A program made the position numbers and the translations under genes. From an uncultured Senegalimassilia sp. (GTDB lineage Bacteria > Actinomycetota > Coriobacteriia > Coriobacteriales > Eggerthellaceae): a stretch of DNA of 64,000 bases. This document shows positions 36,240 through 42,851 of this stretch, in pieces; the first letter of the stretch is position 1, and each line of letters starts with the position of its first letter. Under the pieces are notes generated by a model, which saw only the letters and a list, made by a program, of their open reading frames with translations, made no database searches and had not been told where the DNA came from. Location of the stretch: contig NZ_CABQJR010000002.1 of the NCBI RefSeq assembly GCF_902464545.1, positions 1 to 64,000 of the forward strand, given 5' to 3'.

Positions 36240-39200
36240 AGCCGCTGAAGCTGACCATGTCCGCGTTCGGACCGTATTCTGGCGAGACGGAAATCGACTT
36301 TCGGACGCTTGGCTGCTCGGGTGTGTACCTGGTGTGCGGCGACACGGGCGCGGGCAAAACCATGATCTTCGACGCCATCTGCTTCGCGTTGTTCGGCGAG
36401 GCAAGCGGCGACAGCCGAAACGGTGCCCGGTCTTCCGCAAGTTTGCGCAGCGATTTCGCCGATCCGGCAAGCAAAACGTTCGTTGAGCTGGAGTTCTCCT
36501 ATCGCGGGCAGACCTATCGCGTAAAGCGCAATCCCGATTACGAGCGTGCTAAGAAGCGCGGCGAAGGCACCACGAAAGAGCCTGCGAACGCGGAGATCGA
36601 GCTCCCTGACGGGCGTTGCATCAGCGGCGTGCGCAAGGTGAACATGCAGGTGGAAGAGCTGCTGGGCATCGATGCGAACCAGTTCAAGCAGATCGTCATG
36701 CTGGCGCAGGGCGAGTTTCGTAAGCTGCTCACGGCCGACACGGCAACGCGCGAGGGCATCTTCCGCAAGCTGTTCGCCACGCAAAAGTACGAGATGCTGC
36801 AAGATCGCCTGGGCGAGGAGTGCCGCAAACTCGAGCGCGAGAACGAGAAGCTGAAAAGCGAGGTTTTGCGGTGCGCGCAAACCGTCCGTTTTGCGGCAGA
36901 GGATGCGCGCGAGGAGGAGCTTGACGAGCGCCGTCGCAGCGGAGCGCCTATGGGCGCGTGGCTGGTCGAGCTGCTTGAGGGGCTTTTGACGCGCGATAAG
37001 GCAGAGTCTGCGCAGCTCAGCGAGCAGGTCGAGGAGTTGCGTCGAAAATGGGCGGATGCTAATGCGCTGGTGAAGCAGGTGAAGAACCGTCCGCGTTACG
37101 AGCAGGAACGTGCGGCGCTTGCCGAAGAGGTCGCCCAGCACGAGGGGCGGACGGAAGGTTTGCAGGCGGCGCTGCAGCAGGAGTGCGCGCACGATGCCGA
37201 ACGCCTGGAGGCAACCGAGCGCGCGGCGGTTATCGAGGGGACGTTCGCGAAATACCAGGCGCTGCAGCGCGCTGACCAGGCTGTTTCGGCTGCGAAGGAA
37301 GCGTTGTCGCGTGCTGAGCGGGTTTCCGAGACCGCGCAGGAAGCTGCCGGCAAGGCGGAGGAACAGCGGGCGCAGGCGGCGCAGGCCGTGGAGAAGCTTG
37401 CGGGCTCGGACGTTCGCCAGGCGCAGGCGAAGGCCGCGTTCGATGCGGCGCAGCTGCGCGTGAATGCTGCGGGCGAGGCGCTTGCGGGTGCGAAAGACTT
37501 TGCTGCCAAGGTTGCGGCGGCGCAAAAGGCGCAAAAGCAGGTGCAAACCTTGCTGGAGCAGGAAGAGTCGCTGGTTGCGGCCGAACGCAAAGCGCAGGAT
37601 GCGGTTGCGCAGGCGAAGGCGGCAAGCGAGTCGTTCGCCGGTGCGGACGTTGCGCTGAGCGAGGCGGGCGCTGCGCTCGATCGCGCGTTGCGTGCGGAGC
37701 AGGATGCTTCTCGGGCGGTGCAGCGTCGCGACGAATTGCGGCAGGCGGCTCAGGCTGCGGCCGAGCCGTATCGCCAGGCTGTCGAGCAGCTTAAAGCCGC
37801 AGAGACCGTGCATGACAAGGACCTGGCGCAGGTGCAGCAGCTGCAAAAGGCCCAGCGCGCGGGCCGCGCGGGCCTGCTTGCGGCGGATTTGCGGGACGGC
37901 TCGCCCTGTCCGGTGTGCGGTTCGGTGCATCATCCGTCGCCGGCACAGGCGGAGGCCAGCATCCCGAGTGATGATCAAATAGACAAGGCGACCGTCGTTG
38001 AGGCTGCGTCGAAGAAGGCCGTTGACCAGGCGGCGCGCGAAGCCGAGGGCGCCAAGACTCGTTGCGAGACCGCGCAGCTTGCGCTCGATGAGTTCGACAA
38101 GGAGCATGGCGGCGAGCAAAGCATCACGCAGGCCCTTGCGCAAGCGCGCGATGGCGTTGCGGCTGCAAAACGAGCGAAGGCCGATGCGCAGCTGCGCTGC
38201 GACGAGGCGGCGCACGCGGCGAAAGCGCTTGCCGCCGTCGAGGCGGCGCATGAGCGTTCTGCAACGGCGTTGTCGCAGGTCAAGGATGCCCGCCAGGCTG
38301 CAGAACGCGACCATGCGTCGGCCGATGCCGAAGCCCGCGCCCTCCGGGAGCGCCTGGCCGTCGTTTCCGTAGACGAAGCCCAGCGTGCGTTCGAGAACGC
38401 GCAGCATGACGCGAGCGTTGCGCAAACCGAGCTGAACAACGCTGAGCGCGCTGTCTCCGCATTCGTCTCCGCGCAACACGGCCAGCAAGCTGCGGAAGAA
38501 GCCGTGAAGCAGGCGGCGGAGCAAGTGCGCAAGGCCGAGGAGGCGCTGCAAAACCAAACGCAGGCACAGCAGCTTGCCGAGCAGGAGGCGAAGCATCTGC
38601 GCGCCGACCTGGATTTCCCCTCGCTCGAGACAGCGCAAACCGAGGCAGCGCGGCTGCGCCAGCAGGCGGACAGCCTGAAGCGCAAGCGCGATGCGGCCCA
38701 GCAGGCGGTCGAGCAGAATGCGCAGCAGCTAGCCACCAAGCGCGAACTGCTGGCGGCGAAGGACAAACAGCTGACCGAGTTGCCTGCCGGCGACGCCGTC
38801 GCAGCGGCCAAGGAGCGTAGCGAATACGAGGAGCAGGGCAAACTGGCCAACGAACGCCTTGGCGCCGTGAACCTGCGCGTTTCCGCGAACGGGGAGTGCC
38901 TCGAGCATCTGCGCAAAACGTTGAAGCGCGCAGGCGACATCGAGGAGCGCTACGGCCGGATCAAGCTGATGGCCGATGCAGCGAACGGCAACCTGACCGG
39001 GCGCGCAAAAGTCCGCTTCGAGGCGTACGTTCAGGGCATGTACTTCGATAAGGTGATCGCGGCGGCAAACCAGCGCCTGCGCGTGCTGACGGCGGGCCAA
39101 TTCGAGCTGGTGCGCTGGTCGGAGTCCACGGGCAATTCGAAGGCGGGCCTGGGGCTGTACGTCATCGACAGCTTCACGGGGCGCGCCAGGGATGCGTCGT

Positions 39201-39493
39201 CGCTTTCGGGCGGCGAATCGTTCCAGGCGTCGCTATGCTTGGCGCTGGGGCTTTCCGACATCGTGCAGGCGCACGCCGGCGGCATCGAGTTCGACACCAT
39301 GTTCGTGGACGAGGGCTTCGGCTCGCTCGACCAGGGTGCGCTCGGCAACGCTATCAGCCTGCTGTCCGACCTGTCGGGCGGCAACAAGCTGGTGGGCATT
39401 ATCAGCCACGTGGAGGACCTGAAGGCGAACATCCCCAAGCGAATAACTGTGACCAAAACACAATCCGGTTCCACCGCAAAAGTGGAAGCCTAA
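36236..39493 (+). CDS. sbcC: Exonuclease SbcC (Rad50-type ATPase)
   Basis: SbcC is the SMC-like ATPase partner of SbcD. The 1,085-residue product has an N-terminal Walker A (GDTGAGKTMIFDAI) and long Ala/Gln/Glu-rich coiled coils. A central zinc hook has C558-P-V-C561. The C-terminal ABC signature is SSLSGGESFQASL, followed by Walker B TMFVDEGFGSLD. The length is normal for the family. The coiled coils have strongly skewed composition, which creates long spurious open frames on the opposite strand. A very stable hairpin lies 19 bp after the stop codon. Confidence 0.96.
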   Translation: MKPLKLTMSAFGPYSGETEIDFRTLGCSGVYLVCGDTGAGKTMIFDAICFALFGEASGDSRNGARSSASLRSDFADPASKTFVELEFSYRGQTYRVKRNPDYERAKKRGEGTTKEPANAEIELPDGRCISGVRKVNMQVEELLGIDANQFKQIVMLAQGEFRKLLTADTATREGIFRKLFATQKYEMLQDRLGEECRKLERENEKLKSEVLRCAQTVRFAAEDAREEELDERRRSGAPMGAWLVELLEGLLTRDKAESAQLSEQVEELRRKWADANALVKQVKNRPRYEQERAALAEEVAQHEGRTEGLQAALQQECAHDAERLEATERAAVIEGTFAKYQALQRADQAVSAAKEALSRAERVSETAQEAAGKAEEQRAQAAQAVEKLAGSDVRQAQAKAAFDAAQLRVNAAGEALAGAKDFAAKVAAAQKAQKQVQTLLEQEESLVAAERKAQDAVAQAKAASESFAGADVALSEAGAALDRALRAEQDASRAVQRRDELRQAAQAAAEPYRQAVEQLKAAETVHDKDLAQVQQLQKAQRAGRAGLLAADLRDGSPCPVCGSVHHPSPAQAEASIPSDDQIDKATVVEAASKKAVDQAAREAEGAKTRCETAQLALDEFDKEHGGEQSITQALAQARDGVAAAKRAKADAQLRCDEAAHAAKALAAVEAAHERSATALSQVKDARQAAERDHASADAEARALRERLAVVSVDEAQRAFENAQHDASVAQTELNNAERAVSAFVSAQHGQQAAEEAVKQAAEQVRKAEEALQNQTQAQQLAEQEAKHLRADLDFPSLETAQTEAARLRQQADSLKRKRDAAQQAVEQNAQQLATKRELLAAKDKQLTELPAGDAVAAAKERSEYEEQGKLANERLGAVNLRVSANGECLEHLRKTLKRAGDIEERYGRIKLMADAANGNLTGRAKVRFEAYVQGMYFDKVIAAANQRLRVLTAGQFELVRWSESTGNSKAGLGLYVIDSFTGRARDASSLSGGESFQASLCLALGLSDIVQAHAGGIEFDTMFVDEGFGSLDQGALGNAISLLSDLSGGNKLVGIISHVEDLKANIPKRITVTKTQSGSTAKVEA

Positions 39494-39511
39494 GGGCATT
39501 GCAAATGAATC

Positions 39512-39552
39512 GACGGCTTTTGCGCTAGGCGATGCCTGGCGCAAAAGCCGTC
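39512..39552 (+). terminator. Very stable hairpin after sbcC
   Basis: GACGGCTTTTGCGC pairs with GCGCAAAAGCCGTC, and the stem continues inward through a wobble and AGGC/GCCT to a 3-base loop (19 pairs in all). There is no T tract afterwards, so it may be a bidirectional or Rho-aided end. Confidence 0.55.
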
Positions 39553-39626
39553 ACGTTTAGGCCGGGCAACACCCGTCGCAAAAGCCGTCGAGATCAGGTC
39601 GGGCAACACCTGCTGCAAAGGTCGCC
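39540..39626. repeat. Degenerate tandem repeat, about 38-bp period
   Basis: CGCAAAAGCCGTC occurs at 39540-39552 and 39578-39590, each followed by a CGGGCAACACC block. A third, decayed copy starts near 39614. The first copy is one arm of the sbcC hairpin. Confidence 0.6.
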
Positions 39627-39662
39627 TGATTCAGGTTCGCTAGTGTCTTCTGCCGCACCCCT

Positions 39663-39742
39663 CGATGGTCAAAACTTGCATCAGCTGCAAGTTTTGACTA
39701 TGCCATCGACGAAACTTGCAAATCCGACAAGTTTCGTCGATG
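39663..39742. repeat. 80-bp hairpin repeat, left copy
   Basis: It matches the copy at 41181-41260 at 76 of 80 positions in the same orientation. It contains GTCAAAACTTGCA / TGCAAGTTTTGAC (39668-39680 and 39686-39698) closed by CGATGG / CCATCG, then ATCGACGAAACTTG / CAAGTTTCGTCGAT (39705-39718 and 39728-39741). It lies downstream of the AAA ATPase gene. Confidence 0.9.
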
Positions 39743-39785
39743 TGCGCAGTAGGCACCGACGGCGCGCAGTGTGCCGGACGTTTAG

Positions 39786-39824
39786 GGTCTGACAGTTAGT
39801 GCTACGTCCCCTAAATGTCAGACC
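39786..39824. other. Inverted repeat at the 3' end of the AAA ATPase gene
   Basis: GGTCTGACA and TGTCAGACC are perfect 9-bp arms around 21 bp. It may end transcription of the minus-strand ATPase gene, though no T tract follows on either strand. Confidence 0.4.
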
Positions 39825-39870
39825 GGGCGGCAAGCGTCAGACCGAAAGGCGCTGGGCGGCTTTCCCGGCT

Positions 39871-41142
39871 CTACCTATGCAGCAGGAAATCGATGACGTT
39901 CACGATCTCGATGCCATCGATGTCCGCGGGATAGGTTCCTTCCGCGACCACTACGATTTTGCGGTATTCGTCCCCGATGCGCTTGAGGGGCGCAAGCTCG
40001 CGCCGCATGGTTTCCTCGTCGCGCATGTCTTCGGTGACCTGGACGTACATTTTCTGGTGAGGCTTTGTGGCAACGAAATCGACTTCTCCGCCCCGCAAAT
40101 GTCCCACTAGCACGTCGTAATCATCGAAGACAAGCTGGTTGTACACCAGGTTTTCGAGCACACGCCCGGTGTCGGTGTTTCGGTAACTGTCCAGGTAGCT
40201 GCGCATGCCTGCGTCTGCAATGTAGTACTTGCCGCCCGTTTTCAGCAGCTCGCGTCCTTTAATGTCGTAACGCTGCACGCGGTTGAACAGATAGGCTTCC
40301 ACAAGCGTGGAAATATAAAAATCCGTAGTGGCCCTGTTGGTCGACTCGCCGTCCGCCTTCAAAGTGCCCGCAATCTTGTTCGAAGAGGTTTCGTTTCCGA
40401 TATTGTCGGCTAAAAACGCGCAAATCCGCTCAAGCACGGAACGATTGCTCACAGCCCGCAAGCCTTTTCGCTGGGCGCGCGTCATGATATCGCGAACGAT
40501 GATCGTCTGGTAGATGCTGCGCAAGTATTCGCGATGTTTCGCCTCGTTAGGTTCTTGAAGCGCAAGGTAGGGGAAGCCGCCGAACATGCGGTACTGGTCG
40601 AACAAGCTGGAAAGGGTGGCGAAGGAACCGTCCGCGAACAGGGCTATGTCGGAGCCGGTTTTACCGGCGGGTTGCCACGATGCGCCACGAAAATCCAGGT
40701 ATTCGGCGAACGTGAGCGGCTGCATGGCGATTTCGACGTAACGACCGGAGATGAGCGTCGCAAGCTCACTGGACAGCAAAAACGCGTTCGACCCGGTGAC
40801 ATAGATGTCGCAATCGGCGTCTACACGCAGCGCGTTGATCGCCTTTTCCCATCCTTCGACGTTTTGCAGCTCATCGAAGAACAGATAGGTATGCGGCTGA
40901 CCTGCGATGCGACCGACCACAAGATCGTAAAGCTCGCGATAATCGGCGATGCTTGCAAGCTCCATCGACTCCATTTTGAACGTGAACAGGCGATTCTCGG
41001 GAACGCCTTGCGCGGCAAGGTGCTCTCGCATCATGTCAAGCAGGGTCGATTTCCCGCAACGGCGAATGCCCGTGACCACTTTCACCAGGTCGGTGTCTTG
41101 GAACGCGATAAGCTTGTCCAGGTATTTTTGCCGAACGATCAT
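39871..41142 (-). CDS. AAA ATPase with DUF4143 domain
   Basis: The 424-residue ATPase has Walker A GIRRCGKST at about residues 25-33, Walker B TYLFFDELQNV near residue 90, and a sensor region YVTGSNAFLLSSELATLISG. A C-terminal DUF4143 part includes YIADAGMRSYLD and VGHLRGGEVDFVA, a restriction-endonuclease-like segment. Such ATPases are common, highly duplicated accessory genes in gut bacteria, with unknown function. The start is the ATG after GGGAGGTGGG; a longer frame upstream is unlikely. It is transcribed against its neighbours and bracketed by the 80-bp repeats, which suggests insertion as a unit. Confidence 0.85.
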   Translation of the reverse strand: MIVRQKYLDKLIAFQDTDLVKVVTGIRRCGKSTLLDMMREHLAAQGVPENRLFTFKMESMELASIADYRELYDLVVGRIAGQPHTYLFFDELQNVEGWEKAINALRVDADCDIYVTGSNAFLLSSELATLISGRYVEIAMQPLTFAEYLDFRGASWQPAGKTGSDIALFADGSFATLSSLFDQYRMFGGFPYLALQEPNEAKHREYLRSIYQTIIVRDIMTRAQRKGLRAVSNRSVLERICAFLADNIGNETSSNKIAGTLKADGESTNRATTDFYISTLVEAYLFNRVQRYDIKGRELLKTGGKYYIADAGMRSYLDSYRNTDTGRVLENLVYNQLVFDDYDVLVGHLRGGEVDFVATKPHQKMYVQVTEDMRDEETMRRELAPLKRIGDEYRKIVVVAEGTYPADIDGIEIVNVIDFLLHR

Positions 41143-41180
41143 ACGGCCCACCTCCCAGTCGATTCCTTGCGTTATGGACA

Positions 41181-41260
41181 CGATAGTCAAAACTTGCATC
41201 TGCTGCAAGTTTTGACTATGCTATCGACGAAACTTGCAAATCCAACAAGTTTCGTCGATG
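41181..41260. repeat. 80-bp hairpin repeat, right copy
   Basis: It lies 39 bp upstream of the AAA ATPase start codon, so it overlaps that gene's leader or promoter. Relative to the left copy, the outer stem has changed from CGATGG/CCATCG to CGATAG/CTATCG, which keeps the pairing. The other two differences fall in loops. Confidence 0.9.
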
Positions 41261-41309
41261 CGCGAGAGCGCCCGAGGCGCAGTTTCGCTTCAAATGATGC
41301 ATCGACAAC

Positions 41310-41456
41310 GGAAGTGAAATGTAATTCACTTCCACTAATGCGCATCTAACGGAAGCGAAATCTATTTCACTTCCATAAAGCCTTACCTAACGGAAGCGAA
41401 ATCTATCTCACTTCCATAAAGCCTTACCTAACGGAAGCAAAACACAATTCGCTTCC
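41310..41456. promoter_or_regulatory. Array of four 24-bp palindromes at exact 41-bp spacing
   Basis: Palindromes start at 41310, 41351, 41392 and 41433, each GGAAG(T/C)(G/A)AA-N6-TT(or C)C(A/G)CTTCC. Linkers are 17 bp, and the second and third linkers are identical. The 41-bp step is close to four helical turns, placing all sites on one DNA face. The last site ends 2 bp before a TATACT -10 box. It is probably a cooperative operator for the Fic gene. Confidence 0.75.
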
Positions 41457-41458
41457 GT

Positions 41459-41464
41459 TATACT
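41459..41464 (+). promoter_or_regulatory. -10 box (TATACT) of the Fic gene
   Basis: TATACT lies directly after the fourth palindrome and about 72 bp before the start codon. No consensus -35 is visible; it would fall inside the last palindrome. Confidence 0.55.
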
Positions 41465-41535
41465 AGCCACAAGAGAAACGAAACTACATCAGTTTCCCTA
41501 TTCAAAACCATCATGGAGGCGAAACGGAGGGGCGC

Positions 41536-42783
41536 ATGGGCGGCAACGGCGAGCTGGGCTATCAATGGGAGCCCGTGGGTTACGAGGAGCTTGCGTGGCG
41601 GGTTGACCCCGATGCGTTGGAGGGCGTGCCGAAGTCGCGTCGTCGGAAAATCACTGGAACGTATCGCGCGGCGGTTCCGTTTGAGCTGCGTGACAAGGGC
41701 ATCCTCATCCCCGCCGAACTGCAAAGCCGCATGGAGGAAGTTGCCTTCCTGCTTGTTCGCTTCGATGCGCAGCAGGAAGCCCGCGGCTACGATTTGCCAG
41801 CTTTGCTGTTGCGCAGCGAGTCGGCGGCGAGCTCGCAGATTGAGAACATGACGTCGAGTGTGCGCAACGTTGCCCTGGCCGAGCTGTCGAGCGATGTGGC
41901 GCAAAACGCCCGCATCATCGCTGGAAACGTTGCAGCCATGCGCGCCGCGCTCGGCTTTTCGGGAGAGCTTTCGGTTGAGCGCATCCGCGAGGTGCACGAA
42001 GCCCTGATCACACGCGGCGGACAGGATGGGCAAGACGCGGGTTTGTCGTTCGGCGGCTGCTTGCGTGACGAGCAGGTTTGGGTTGGCGGCACCGCGTATA
42101 GCCCGCACGGCGCGCTGTTCGTGCCGCCGTGCGCCGACCGCGTGCTCGGCTGCCTTGATGATCTGGTTGCTTTCGTGAACGGCAGCAATATGCCCTCTAT
42201 CGCGAAAGCTGCTGTCGTGCACGCGCAATTCGAGACGATTCACCCGTTCATCGACGGAAACGGCCGCACGGGCAGGGTCCTCCTGCATGCTATCCTGCGC
42301 AGCTCCGACGTGCTGCGGCACGCAAGTTTGCCCATTTCGGCCGGGCTTTTGCACAACATTGACGCGTACATGGACGCCATCGTTCAGTTCCAGGCCGGCA
42401 ATCCGCTTGCAATCGTCGAGCAGCTGGTCGACGCACTTGAGCTTGCGGTGGCCGTCGGGAACATGGTCGCTCGGGACATCGACGGGGTGTTCGCGGAATG
42501 GGCGGAGTGCATGCACGAGCGCAAAGGGTCCGCCTTGCTTCGCTTGCCCAACCTGCTGGCGAAGCAGCCGGTGGTGAACGGTTCGTTCGTGGCCGAAGAG
42601 CTGGGAGTCTCCATGCGCACAGCCGCAACGATCATAGAAAGAGCATGCGAAATGGGGATGCTCAGCCCCATGGGAAACCGTCGCCGCGGAGTGTTTTACC
42701 AATGCGACGAGCTTATAGCCGTGCTTGAGGACGTGTCATCCATGCAGGGAATCCGCCGCATTCTGGCGGGGAAGCAGGGGTAG
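41536..42783 (+). CDS. Fic family protein with autoinhibitory helix and winged-helix tail
   Basis: The 415-residue protein carries the Fic catalytic motif HPFIDGNGRTGR starting at H236, complete with catalytic histidine and phosphate-binding residues. This predicts transfer of AMP or another nucleotide group to a target hydroxyl. An inhibitory motif S-x3-E-N (SSQIEN, S99 to N104) sits N-terminal to it, making it a class II, self-inhibited Fic protein. The last 80 residues (FVAEELGVSMRTAATIIERA) look like a helix-turn-helix. The ATG follows CGGAGGGGC. The upstream palindrome array is the obvious target for that domain, so autoregulation is likely. Confidence 0.9.
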   Translation: MGGNGELGYQWEPVGYEELAWRVDPDALEGVPKSRRRKITGTYRAAVPFELRDKGILIPAELQSRMEEVAFLLVRFDAQQEARGYDLPALLLRSESAASSQIENMTSSVRNVALAELSSDVAQNARIIAGNVAAMRAALGFSGELSVERIREVHEALITRGGQDGQDAGLSFGGCLRDEQVWVGGTAYSPHGALFVPPCADRVLGCLDDLVAFVNGSNMPSIAKAAVVHAQFETIHPFIDGNGRTGRVLLHAILRSSDVLRHASLPISAGLLHNIDAYMDAIVQFQAGNPLAIVEQLVDALELAVAVGNMVARDIDGVFAEWAECMHERKGSALLRLPNLLAKQPVVNGSFVAEELGVSMRTAATIIERACEMGMLSPMGNRRRGVFYQCDELIAVLEDVSSMQGIRRILAGKQG

Positions 42784-42851
42784 TTGGCGAAAGCCGCTGA
42801 GGTGCCGACTGCCGACCGCGGGGACGCGCCCGCGAGTCGCCGGGCCGCCCG

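Noticed and set aside
36116..38638. An 840-codon minus-strand frame opposite sbcC
   Set aside because: It is a by-product of the skewed composition of the SbcC coiled coil. The product is Leu/Arg-rich without motifs, while SbcC on the plus strand is complete.
39663..41260. Composite transposon around the AAA ATPase
   Set aside because: The flanking 80-bp repeats are direct, internally hairpinned and not linked to a transposase. Mobility remains only a possibility.
41310..41456. Possible CRISPR array
   Set aside because: There are four regularly spaced palindromes, but two of the 17-bp spacers are identical, the palindromes vary internally and no cas gene is present. It reads as an operator array.
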